Of a stretch of DNA of 64,000 bases, positions 37,101 to 46,183 are shown in pieces. This DNA comes from Actinobaculum sp. 313. GTDB lineage: Bacteria; Actinomycetota; Actinomycetes; Actinomycetales; Actinomycetaceae. A program made the translations under genes and the position numbers. Where the stretch lies: contig NZ_CP029033.1 in assembly GCF_003073475.1 (NCBI RefSeq), forward strand, positions 2,418,001 through 2,482,000, read 5' to 3'. Every line of letters begins with the position of its first letter. Positions within the stretch are counted from its first letter, which is position 1. The notes under the pieces were generated by a model. That model was not told the DNA's origin, searched no databases, and worked only from the letters and a program-made list of their open reading frames with translations.

Positions 37101-38201
37101 GTCGTGACTAAGCAGGATCGTGTAGTCGTTCGATACCGTTCCGAAGGCGCTTGAATCGGATCGCTGAGCTTCCGAGGTCGCGCCAATATCGAAGATGGTG
37201 ACACCAAGAACACCGTCATCCGAAATGATCGGATGGTCCGGGGGCACATCCACCCCATCTTTGATGATGATGAGATGTGGCAGTTCTACACTCGACCCGG
37301 TTGGGCTGAAGCGCGGGCGGTCGATAATTCCTTCCGGCAGTAGATCGGTGAGCCGATTCGGATCGCTGTCAATCATGCGGGCGGGGCCGACGGCGTCGTA
37401 AATCCGGTCCGATGCAACGTGCGGCAACCATTTCGCCCACTCCCATTCGGGTAGGAGCCGCTCCGAGGCGAGAATTGCCACACGTACTTCCGTCGCGCTG
37501 GTAAAAGCACAGACCTCAATCAGCATCGAACGCGCCAAGGAGCGCGCCTCGGTGATGGGGCCACTGAAACAAACCCGCGGGACGCCACCAACGTTCACAC
37601 CCAGCGGTAGATCCTTCACCTCGGCATAGGTAGTAATGAGTTGCTCCACCGCCGACTCCGCCACCGGATCCACCTCCGAGAGCGTCGCATCTTCCGGTAG
37701 GTACATCTCCTGCGACAGCGGTTGGTCCGCCAGCCCCACACGTGTGAGAAGAAACTCACCTTGGGCGCTCGTCCGCTCTCCGGTACGTAACCCCAGGTCG
37801 AGGATGAGTGGAAGATCGGCCGGATCGGGCAAGAACCAACGCGCAAACTCGCGCTGGCCCTCCTCGGTTTCCCGCGCCTGCTTGCGCATTCGTGCGATAT
37901 ACGTGAGGTATTCCCGGCGTGCTCCTGTCACCGAAGCGCGGAACTGCGTCCGATTGCGATGAATGTTGAGCACGGCCACGCCAAGCATGGCAACCATGAA
38001 CAGGCCGGACATGAGGATCATCAGGGGCGAGCGGCGGCCAGACAGCGCCATCACCGCCATCATGCCCATGGATCCGAACATCGGCAGAATCATCGCGAGT
38101 GCGCCGGTTAGCCCCTCTGAACGTTGAATCTGCGGCGGTGCCTGCAACTCAACTTGGGTTAACGACGGCGCCTGCGGAGCCTTACGATTTGTTGCGGCCA
38201 C
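34158..38201 (-). CDS. eccC: Type VII secretion ATPase EccC (fused)
   Basis: A 1347-aa FtsK/SpoIIIE-type motor of the ESX secretion machine, with EccCa and EccCb halves in one chain. Two TM helices lie near residues 30-85. Three P-loops are present: GATGSGKS (Lys496), GGPQSGKS (Lys865) and GDRQSGKS (Lys1150). The first domain also has [14 protein letters not shown] and [12 protein letters not shown] (Walker B with Glu) and [39 protein letters not shown], all typical of a functional domain. The third domain would bind the secretion signal of EsxB-like substrates. It diverges from the eccD1-eccD2-eccB-mycP operon across 112 bp. Confidence 0.95.
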   Translation of the reverse strand: [1347 protein letters not shown]

Positions 38202-38313
38202 TCAAACTCCTTGGTTCGGTCCTGCTGTAACCTTGAGGTGATATCGATTGAATATGCTGCAATAATAGCAAGGGATCTGCTTCTCACTTGAACTCACGAT
38301 AGATCGGGGGACT

Positions 38314-39692
38314 ATGACAGCTACATACGCTTCCGTCTCCTACCTCACACTGGCCTTCGAGGGGGACGCGAGGACATCGCGGCACCCTTCGGGATGACAT
38401 TGCAGCAAGTTCTTGATCTGCGGCGCGTTCCTGCAGATCTGATCCCTTACACACCCAGTGGCGAACGCCTACCCGGCGGGATGGTAATCGGGCGTGAGAT
38501 CAGCAACGGCTCTCTGATCGTCCTCTATTCACAGCCGTATGCGCCCAAGCTGTCCATCACCCGTATTCCAGACGAGAAGACCAGCCTGCGCATAGCCTTC
38601 TCTCCCTATGTATTGACCACTGGAATCACCGTGTGTGTGCTGGCTGCGCTGTGGACACTTCTGGGCCGGCTTCTGCTCGGAGATGCCGCCGTTCTCACCT
38701 CACCGTCGACGGCCCTGATTCTGGCAGGCCTCGCTTTCGGCCTTGGGTTACTCTTCGCACTACTGCCCGGGCATGGACGGCCTGTGCTGGAAACTGGCGC
38801 ACCGCTGGCCTGCGGGGCGGCGTCTGGCGTGCTGACAACGCTGAGTAACCCCGATGACTACGCCTATCAGGCACTGATAGGCGCTGCGGCAGCTGCTGGA
38901 CTGCTCTCGACGGTCCGCTGGGCCTGGCGGGGGCGGGAGAACGCGGGAACCGCACAAGCAACCGCCGATGGTGCGGTATGCAGCCTTTCCTTAGCGGTAA
39001 TCGCACTCGCTGCACTTTTCGCCGGTGTGGACATATCACTCTTGGCTGCGGCTCTGTTCGGTCTCTCCGCTCCACTGTTGCTGGCACTGCCCGGATTCTC
39101 CGTGTCCGTTGACCAAGCACAACTGATCAATGAGGCCAAAATCGTTCGGGAGGCCTCCTCGGTGCGAGGCGCAGAGCCGAAGGCGCCGGACCCCATCACC
39201 GCCAATTTCATCGATGCGGTTGTGACGGCAGGCGTGGCCCGCAATCGCCTGTGGACGGTTCTGATCTGCACAACAGTGCTCGTCTGTTTCCCGTCGGTGG
39301 CCGGGCATGTAGGGGATGGCTCTTGGCGCGGTCCGGTGGCTGCGGGCGGCATCATCTGCGTGATCCTCGCCCTGCTCCTTGTTCCCCGTACCGCGGCAGC
39401 ACTTCATGTGCGGTTGTTGCCGCGGGCCACCGCCGGCATCTTGATTCTTGCGGCGACTGCGGCGCTCGGAAGTTCGGCAACCGCGGACGTCGTGCTGGTC
39501 GCGGCACTGGTGATCGGCACGGTGGCTTTGCTTATCGCGGTGGTGTCGATTCCGATTTCTCGCAGTTGGCACGCGCTGATCTTTACCCGTATCGGCGATC
39601 TTCTGCAAGGATTCGCCTGTACCTTTGCTCTACCGCTTTCCTTGGCGGGCGCCGGACTCATTACGCTCATCAGGACAGGAGGCCTGGGATGA
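38314..39692 (+). CDS. eccD: EccD-like membrane protein 1 (frame break near start)
   Basis: An EccD-type channel component, about 459 aa when joined. The N-terminus MTATYASVSYLTLAFEG belongs to the ubiquitin-like domain and is in another frame from the rest. The frame breaks at GGGGG (38361-38365); one more G gives FEGGREDIAAPFGMTLQQVL. About eleven TM helices follow from ~residue 105 onward. The ATG at 38394 would give a protein lacking the first strands of the ubiquitin-like fold, so I use 38314, which follows GGGGG. A damaged core gene in an otherwise intact operon makes a sequence error likely. It is only distantly similar to the EccD that follows it. Confidence 0.82.
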
Positions 39693-39738
39693 CTTCTCAG
39701 ATCATGGCACAACGTACTACTCGGGAAGCGAGGACCTC

Positions 39739-41088
39739 ATGACTGACGTAGCTGAGGTTGCAGCGAATACCTTCGTGCGCGCGACGGTGATCTACGAGGA
39801 CAAGAAGGCGGATCTGCTACTTCCCGGGGCGCTTCCGGTGGCGGAACTCATTCCCACCATCATTCGACGTCTGGCTGCACCCAATCAACCGGCCGCTCTG
39901 CGCGGCTTTGTGCTCTCCACGGCCGATGGCACAGTAGTTGATCGCTCGCAGTCGCTCAATCAGCAGAATTATCGCAACGGCGCCATCTTCGAACTCACGC
40001 ATCGTATTCCCGAAACGCAGAAGCGCTACGACGACGTCGTCGAGGCCGTGGCCGACGCGGTAGACAGCACGAATCGGGAGTGGACACCCACAGACTCCGC
40101 CGGTCTGGCATGTACCGGTACAGTCGTTCTGCTGGTGGCCGCCACAGTGCTTCTGATCCAAGCCCGGCCTTCCGCAGGCATCCTCGTTCCACTGACCTTC
40201 ACCGGTCTAGCCGCGCTGCTTTTCGGCGTGGTGTGGGTGTTGGAACGGGCAGAGCGGCACACTCACGCCGTGGCGCTGGCGTTAACCGCCTGCCTGCTCG
40301 TTGGAGGGGCCGGATGGACATTCATGTCCGCTCCCGTTGCCCAGACGCCGCTTGCGTTATCAGGATTAGGTTTGGCACTCGCCGGAGGAGCATCGCTCGT
40401 CATGTTGTCCGAGTGGAGAGAACTGGCGCTTATCCCGGTTGTCCTCGGCACTACCTTCGGAACTGTCGGGGCATTCGACATTGTGCTCGGTGACCAGCAG
40501 GACCGGGTGGCTGTTGGCGCCGCAGCTGTGCTCTGCGTACTTCTCCTCGTGCTGCCGCAACTCGCGCTACGAACCAGCCGTCTGGAGAACAACGATCCGT
40601 TGTTGCGCCCAATGCAGCGCCCCGCGACCGGCTCCGCCACTGTCGCCGTTTCAGGTGAGGAAGTGCAGAGGAACTACCTGCGTGGGCGGCGCACGCTATT
40701 CGCGGTGCGCATCGCTGCGGGTACCGCCTTGGCCCTTCTCACGCCGTGGGTGGTGGCGCAGGGCCCGTGGAGCCTGGTCATCTTGGGTGCGCTGCTGGTC
40801 ATTCTCACGCTCGGCTCACGCACATCGTTCGGCCGTATGGACGTTATGTCTCAATACGTGCTCGCCCTGGTGATCTTGACCGTCGCCTGCGTCAGCGTCG
40901 CCATCCTCCACCCGCTGTGGTGGCCGGTGTTGGTCATCGTCATGTGTGTTCTAGCTGCTGGACTCATCGCCTTCGGACTGGTTATCGGCGCTACACCGCC
41001 CTGGATGCGGCAATTGGCGGACATCGTTGAGGCGACTGCAGGCATCGTGATTATCCCCGCTGCGGTACTGGCTATGAGGTTGTGGTGA
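39739..41088 (+). CDS. eccD: EccD-like membrane protein 2
   Basis: A 449-aa protein with the EccD plan: an N-terminal ubiquitin-like domain (FVRATVIYEDKKADLLLPGALPVAELIPTIIRRL, residues 10-90) and eleven predicted TM helices from ~100 to the end. The middle cytoplasmic loop contains RTSRLENNDPLLRPMQRP. ATG 39739 follows GCGAGG; the open frame further upstream overlaps the end of eccD1. In mycobacterial ESX complexes EccD is a homodimer in each protomer, so this adjacent pair may form a heterodimer. It is followed after one base by eccB. Confidence 0.85.
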   Translation: MTDVAEVAANTFVRATVIYEDKKADLLLPGALPVAELIPTIIRRLAAPNQPAALRGFVLSTADGTVVDRSQSLNQQNYRNGAIFELTHRIPETQKRYDDVVEAVADAVDSTNREWTPTDSAGLACTGTVVLLVAATVLLIQARPSAGILVPLTFTGLAALLFGVVWVLERAERHTHAVALALTACLLVGGAGWTFMSAPVAQTPLALSGLGLALAGGASLVMLSEWRELALIPVVLGTTFGTVGAFDIVLGDQQDRVAVGAAAVLCVLLLVLPQLALRTSRLENNDPLLRPMQRPATGSATVAVSGEEVQRNYLRGRRTLFAVRIAAGTALALLTPWVVAQGPWSLVILGALLVILTLGSRTSFGRMDVMSQYVLALVILTVACVSVAILHPLWWPVLVIVMCVLAAGLIAFGLVIGATPPWMRQLADIVEATAGIVIIPAAVLAMRLW

Positions 41089-41089
41089 T

Positions 41090-42478
41090 ATGGCATCCAC
41101 CCGAGACATCCTTGACGGGCAACGTTTCAATCGGCAACGCCTCGTTACGGCATTTGTTTCTGGAATGCCCGGCGGACGAGAGATGACGCCCGTACGCCCC
41201 TGGCGAGGCATTATCGGCGGAATCGTTCTAACCGCACTATTAGTGGGAGGAGCATGGGTATCAAAGCTCTTCGCCCCCTCCATGCCTGATGGTTGGGATC
41301 ATGGCGCACTCGTGATCGATTCCAACTCCGGTTCACGTTACGTCTCCATCGATGGCACGCTTTACCCGGTGCGCAACGCTGCCAGCGCTTACCTACTCTT
41401 CGGCGCCAACCTCACCACGGTCGATGCTTCGGAGAGCGCGCTGTCGGAGGCGCCCCTTGGCCCCGTCGTCGGCATTCCAGGCGCACCCGATAAGGTTCCC
41501 TCCGCCGATAACCTTGTTAACACACTCACCAGTTGCGTCGCGGAAGGCGGCCACACCTGGACCGGAGTTGGCACGGGAACCACGCAAAATGCCGAGGGGA
41601 CAATGGCATTGGTTAAGAACGGCGAGGACTACTACCTCATTGCCGACGGCTATCGTTACGCCTTCCAACAGACCAATTTCACCACCGATCAGGCCGCAGC
41701 GGCCCGCGCGGTTATGAACGAGTTCGGCTTCCCCTACGCCCAGGCGACGGACGCGCCAGGCGCATGGCTCAACCTATTCAAGGAGGGTGAGGCGCTCGTC
41801 CCGTTGGAGATCGACCACGTCGGCGAGCCTGCGGGCACCATCGAGGGACTGGGCGAGGTGAATGTGGGAACAATCCTGCGTGTGTCCAACGCGCCGAATG
41901 AAGGCGACACCTATCTGGTTCGCCCCGGCCCCGTGCTCGAGCCAATGACTCCCGTCATGGAGCACATGTACGCGATGAGCGACGGAGGCGAAACAGCGAA
42001 GACGATGGAGATCACCACCGCCCAGCTCTCACGCGCCACGCTAGCATCGGACCAGTTGCGCCCAACTTGGCCCGATGACATCACGGCGTTGATCACCGAG
42101 CCACACTCGGCATGTGCGCAACTCACTCCGGACGGCACCTCGCTGGTGATCGGCACAAATGTGCCTCATGTGAGCACCGATACTGTGCAGATCGCCTCCC
42201 AGTCCGGGGCATTGGTGGCCGAACCCGGTGATAGCGGTTCCTTGTACTTCCTGATTGACGAGGATGGACTCGCTTATCAGTTGGGAAGCTACTCGGATAC
42301 GGCAGAGTCCTTCGGCTATTCGGATGTCACGCCTTTACGGGCGACGTCGGCATGGGTGAGTCTGTTCTCCAGCGATTCCGACACCGAGGTGCCGCTATTA
42401 TCAGGCAGCGCGGCATGGGCCACCGTTCCTGAGGAGGCACGGGAGTCGCAGAGCAGTGGTGGGAGTTCTAGCTCGTGA
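41090..42478 (+). CDS. eccB: Type VII secretion protein EccB
   Basis: A 462-aa single-pass membrane protein that forms the periplasmic-side rim of the ESX complex. The cytoplasmic N-terminus (STRDILDGQRFNRQRLVTAFVSG) is the family signature, the TM helix is IIGGIVLTALLVGGAWVSKLF (about 44-64), and the large outer domain shows the repeated pattern LYPVRNAASAYLLFG ... VPSADNLVNTLTSC. A conserved Cys pair (SCVAEGG and SACAQL) fits the structural disulfide. The C-terminus is a Ser-rich tail. It overlaps the mycosin gene by 4 nt. Confidence 0.93.
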   Translation: MASTRDILDGQRFNRQRLVTAFVSGMPGGREMTPVRPWRGIIGGIVLTALLVGGAWVSKLFAPSMPDGWDHGALVIDSNSGSRYVSIDGTLYPVRNAASAYLLFGANLTTVDASESALSEAPLGPVVGIPGAPDKVPSADNLVNTLTSCVAEGGHTWTGVGTGTTQNAEGTMALVKNGEDYYLIADGYRYAFQQTNFTTDQAAAARAVMNEFGFPYAQATDAPGAWLNLFKEGEALVPLEIDHVGEPAGTIEGLGEVNVGTILRVSNAPNEGDTYLVRPGPVLEPMTPVMEHMYAMSDGGETAKTMEITTAQLSRATLASDQLRPTWPDDITALITEPHSACAQLTPDGTSLVIGTNVPHVSTDTVQIASQSGALVAEPGDSGSLYFLIDEDGLAYQLGSYSDTAESFGYSDVTPLRATSAWVSLFSSDSDTEVPLLSGSAAWATVPEEARESQSSGGSSSS

Positions 42479-44016
42479 CGAGGTCAGATGTGATGGGTAG
42501 GTGGTTGCGGGCCGTCCGCGAACTTCGCGGCATCATGCGCCGCGAGCGTACGCCGGGTATCCGTGTGCCGCAGCGGCGGGTTCATCCCTCGCGCTCGCCC
42601 CGCCGACCTTCATTCTCCGCACGCGGAAGCCATGGGCGACGTCGTACACGCCTTGCTGCGGCGGTTCTTGCCGCTGCAATGGCAATGCCGTCGGTGCTTT
42701 CCCTCAACGCGGTGGCGGCAACGGAACAGACGCCGCGCATCGGGATGCCGGAGGGTAGCCGCTCCTACGTTGCTCCGTTCTGGTTCGATGATGGCACCTG
42801 TCAGGAGGGTGACACATCGATACTGAAACGGGAGGAACTCGAGGCAGATGACTTTGTTATCGCCAATGACACTCTGGGCCTTCCCGAGGCGCATGAGCTG
42901 TCACGTGGCGGCACAGTCACCATTGCGATCATTGACACGGGAGTGCAGTCGAACAACCCGGCGCTCGCAGGCGCCCGCATCGAGGCCGGTTATGATTTCA
43001 CCGATAGCGGTAGTGCCCTTACCGACCATGACGGCCACGGCACGGCTGTTGCCTCGGTGATTGCCGGGCAGAACAACGGCGACGCGCCGATCGACGGCGT
43101 CGCGCCGGAGGCGTCCATCGTTCCCGTCAAGGTCATTGATTCCAAGCCGAACTCAGGCGCGAGCGAGGAAGAGGTCGCGAATTACAACAACGAGACTCGC
43201 GAGCGGGTGATCAGTGGCGTCATCTGGGCGGCGGATAACCCCTCCATCGATATCATCGCGATCCCACTCGCCTTCGAGACGGATTCGCCTGCTTTAAAAG
43301 AAGCCATCGCACACGCAGTCGGCCAGGGTAAGCTCATTATCGCCGCTGCCGGAGATGCCACATCCGACGAATTGGTCTCAGCGTATGCGACTCCGTCGGC
43401 CACCGAGAGTGCCACCGAGGGTACGCATGCGAACCTACGTTATCCCGCTGCCTACGATGGCGTTATTGGAGTTACTGCGGTCACGGCAACATCGGATGTG
43501 TCCGATGATCTCATGCATTCGGAAGCCGTGGATCTGGCCGGACCGGGCACGAACGTACTGGTGGCCAACGGTGATGCCGGGACCTGCCTGGCAGCCACGA
43601 ATGCGGTCTCAACCGGGTATGCGACGGGATTTGTCGTCGGCGCCGCCGCGCTTACCATGTCGTACAACAACCCCTCCGAAAGCCCGGAAATGACAGCTTT
43701 TCGCCTCAAACAGTCGGCACGCCGCGGTGACCCCTCCTCACGCACTGACGAACTCGGTTGGGGGATCGTGAACCCGTATGCCGCCATGACTTTGATCGAC
43801 GACGGCGCACTTCCTGGACCGGGCTCTCCTGAGCGAGAGTCTCCCAGCGCCTACGCCACAAGTGGGCGGGCCGTTCCAGATCCGCCGCACGACATGACCG
43901 CACAGTCGCGTTTTGTCGGCGCATTGTGGGTTGCCGGTGGTGTTGGGGCCGTACTGGTGCTACTGATCTTCGCGGCGGGGCGCGCTCGGGGGAAACGCCA
44001 AGAAGAAGACGAGTAG
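42475..44016 (+). CDS. mycP: Mycosin-like subtilase MycP, catalytic Ser and oxyanion Asn replaced
   Basis: A 513-aa subtilisin-fold protein of the ESX mycosin type: signal sequence (LAAAVLAAAMAMPSVLSLNAVAA), protease domain and a C-terminal TM helix (LWVAGGVGAVLVLLIFAAG) with a basic cytoplasmic tail. Asp154 (IAIIDTGVQ) and His188 (DHDGHGTAVAS) of the triad are kept. The Ser motif GTSFATPFVSG is represented by STGYATGFVVG, so the Ser position is Gly381. The oxyanion Asn of AAGN is Asp294 (AAAGDATS). It should be unable to act as a protease. Mycosins in mycobacteria also have a structural role in the complex that does not need proteolysis. Start GTG overlaps eccB. Confidence 0.85.
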   Translation: MTRSDVMGRWLRAVRELRGIMRRERTPGIRVPQRRVHPSRSPRRPSFSARGSHGRRRTRLAAAVLAAAMAMPSVLSLNAVAATEQTPRIGMPEGSRSYVAPFWFDDGTCQEGDTSILKREELEADDFVIANDTLGLPEAHELSRGGTVTIAIIDTGVQSNNPALAGARIEAGYDFTDSGSALTDHDGHGTAVASVIAGQNNGDAPIDGVAPEASIVPVKVIDSKPNSGASEEEVANYNNETRERVISGVIWAADNPSIDIIAIPLAFETDSPALKEAIAHAVGQGKLIIAAAGDATSDELVSAYATPSATESATEGTHANLRYPAAYDGVIGVTAVTATSDVSDDLMHSEAVDLAGPGTNVLVANGDAGTCLAATNAVSTGYATGFVVGAAALTMSYNNPSESPEMTAFRLKQSARRGDPSSRTDELGWGIVNPYAAMTLIDDGALPGPGSPERESPSAYATSGRAVPDPPHDMTAQSRFVGALWVAGGVGAVLVLLIFAAGRARGKRQEEDE

Positions 44017-44041
44017 GCGATGGTGGAGATTCATACAACGC

Positions 44042-44073
44042 TTGACAGAGTTTTACATACAGGCTTGTATGTA
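44042..44073 (+). promoter_or_regulatory. Promoter with overlapping AcrR-type operator
   Basis: TTGACA (44042-44047), a 17-bp spacer and TTGTAT (44065-44070) make a near-consensus promoter. A perfect palindrome, TACATACA-GGCT-TGTATGTA (44054-44073), covers the -10 box and closely resembles AcrR/TtgR operators. The regulator encoded directly downstream probably represses itself here. Confidence 0.8.
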
Positions 44074-44077
44074 TCGC

Positions 44078-44836
44078 ATGAAACGCACAGCGGCCGAAGC
44101 CGCACTGACCCGGCAAGCCATTATTTGCGCGGCACTTCACCGTTTTGCCCATGACGGATGGGAGAATTGCTCCCTGGGCGACGTCGCGCGCGACGCCGAA
44201 GTGACGCGCGGAGCCATTTACCACCATTTCGCCGGGAAGTTTGATCTTCTCCTCGCCGTCCTCGCCGACCGGTGGGAGTTCTATACCCGCGAACTCTTCG
44301 CACCCCGTGATGCAGCGGGGCTTGCTAAGGCGCACGCGGAGAGGAACGGCGACGGTGAGCCGGAGGCGGGCACTTGCGCGCAACAACACGATGCCGAAAC
44401 CGTGGACGGCAACTCAGCGGGCAATGCCAGTGCGCCAGAAGCTGGCGGCGCACAAAGATATACCGTTGTAAAGAGCAATGGCGCCGATCGCCTCACCGAT
44501 TTCCTCGCCACCTACCTGGAACACCTGGTAACAGACACAGGGTTTCGGGAGCTTGCAGTGGTCAGCACACTGGTCGCCCCACGGGCACTGCAGGCAGATC
44601 GTGGCATGGATGAAAAACGCAGCGGCATAGCGCTATGGGGTGAGTACATCGACGCAGCGTTGCAAGACTGTGGCGATGCATTGCGCCTGCCCCTGGAGGC
44701 AAGCCGCTTCACCATCATGTCCTTTATCCACGGCGTCACAGTTACCGCAGCTCTTCAGCCCAATGACCTCGCCGAGCCACTGGACACACGAGGCATCGCA
44801 GAGGCGATTGTCCACGGGCTGATAAGCGCCGACTGA
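44078..44836 (+). CDS. AcrR-like TetR-family regulator
   Basis: A 252-aa repressor whose N-terminus (RTAAEAALTRQAIICAALHRFAHDGWENCSLGDVARDAEVTRGAIYHHFAGKFDLL) is of the AcrR/TtgR group controlling drug efflux. I chose the ATG at 44078, which is 8 bp after the -10 box, so the mRNA would be leaderless or nearly so; upstream ATGs lie inside the promoter. Residues ~80-120 are a low-complexity insert (EPEAGTCAQQHDAETVDGN) between DNA-binding and ligand domains. It probably controls the MFS pump that follows 78 bp downstream. Confidence 0.85.
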   Translation: MKRTAAEAALTRQAIICAALHRFAHDGWENCSLGDVARDAEVTRGAIYHHFAGKFDLLLAVLADRWEFYTRELFAPRDAAGLAKAHAERNGDGEPEAGTCAQQHDAETVDGNSAGNASAPEAGGAQRYTVVKSNGADRLTDFLATYLEHLVTDTGFRELAVVSTLVAPRALQADRGMDEKRSGIALWGEYIDAALQDCGDALRLPLEASRFTIMSFIHGVTVTAALQPNDLAEPLDTRGIAEAIVHGLISAD

Positions 44837-44914
44837 ACGTTCACGGTATCGGCTCGCCTCGCTGACGCATACCATCAATCGTTTGGCCTTCACCCGTGAC
44901 CATTTGGCCTCCAC

Positions 44915-46183
44915 ATGTTAACCACAGCTTCAACAGAATTGATCAATACCATGCCTCACTCACATCAAAACCGAATACAGGCTCCCCAACTTGCGGCAGT
45001 CGTCGTCGCCTGTATAGCGCTGTTCACCGATATGCTCGTCTACGGCATCCTCATCCCGCTCCTGCCACTTATGCCCGCTGTTTCACGTTCCGGCCCGGCT
45101 GCCACCGGGCTATTATTTGCCGCCTATGCGGGAATGATGATTATCGTGACGCCGCTCGCGGGCCGATTTGTGGACCGCAGAGGTCCACGCGGTCCACTTC
45201 TTGCTGCACTCCTTGGTTTAGGCATGGCGTGTTTACTCTTTGCTGTCGGTGGGCCCTACTGGTTGTTGCTCGTCTCCCGGCTCCTGCAGGGAGCCGCTGC
45301 CGGACTTGGCTGGGTGGCGAGCCTGGCGTTGATTGCGGCCGCGATACCACTGCCCAAACGGGGCACCTACCTTGGAATAGCCATGAGCATGGTCTCTCTG
45401 GGAACTCTCGCCGGTCCCCCACTCGCAGGGTGGCTGGCGCGCGAGTACGGGCATGCCGCACCATTTGTGTTCGCCACAGTTGTTTTGTTGATCGACGGTG
45501 CACTGCGGATAGCTTTTGTGAGACCGGTTCCTCCGCAGGCCGACGATCCGGCAACTGCGCTTGATGTTCTCCGAGTCAAAGGCGCATGGCCCGTCGTGAT
45601 TCTGATTGCGGTGGGATCCGGTGTAACAAGCATGATTGAACCAATTCTTCCCGTGCAGTTGCATGAAGCTCTGGGCCTCGATAGCGTTCAAATCGGCCTC
45701 TTGTTCGGGCTGCTAGTCATCGTGGCCGCAACACTGAATCCACTGGTCGGAGCGGCGCTTGGCCGCTGTTCGCCACGCTTCTTGGTGTTCTGCGGCGTCC
45801 TCCTCGCGATGGCTGGCTTGCTGTTGCTCGGCGGCGGAGCTCGGCACGCACCCGTGATCGCGGGAGTTGTAATTCTTGGGGCCGCTATTGCCTTCCTCGT
45901 CGCCCCTGCTAGCACGCTCATCGGCGTCGTCGGAGCACGGACCAGCCCGCCGGCGCTCGGTGGGGCGTACAGCCTATACAATCTCGCCTATGCTGCAGGC
46001 CTGGTATAGGGGCCGATTCTTGCTGGAGTGCTAACAGAAACGCTTGGATATTCGCGTGCATGCCTCGCTCTGGCCGGACTCGTTGCATTCGCATCGATCA
46101 TGCTGCGAAATCTGCCGCGTAGGCCGTTGGCCGCGCAATCACAGGATTCCCCACATGAGCCGCTGGCCGACGGCCAATCGTGA
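44915..46183 (+). pseudogene. MFS drug-efflux-type transporter with in-frame TAG
   Basis: A 12-TM major facilitator of the DHA type: VACIALFTDMLVYGILIPLLPLMP in helix 1, TPLAGRFVDRRGPR after helix 2, LQGAAAGLGWVASLALIA in helix 4. The frame is cut by TAG at 46007-46009 (codon 365 of 422). Reading resumes at once with GPILAGVLTETLGYSRACLALAGLVA and runs to the stop at 46183. A TTG (Leu) to TAG change would explain it. Helices 11-12 would be lost, so the pump is probably inactive unless the codon is read through. The preceding AcrR-like gene is its likely regulator. Unlike other breaks in the window this is not in a homopolymer. Confidence 0.8.
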
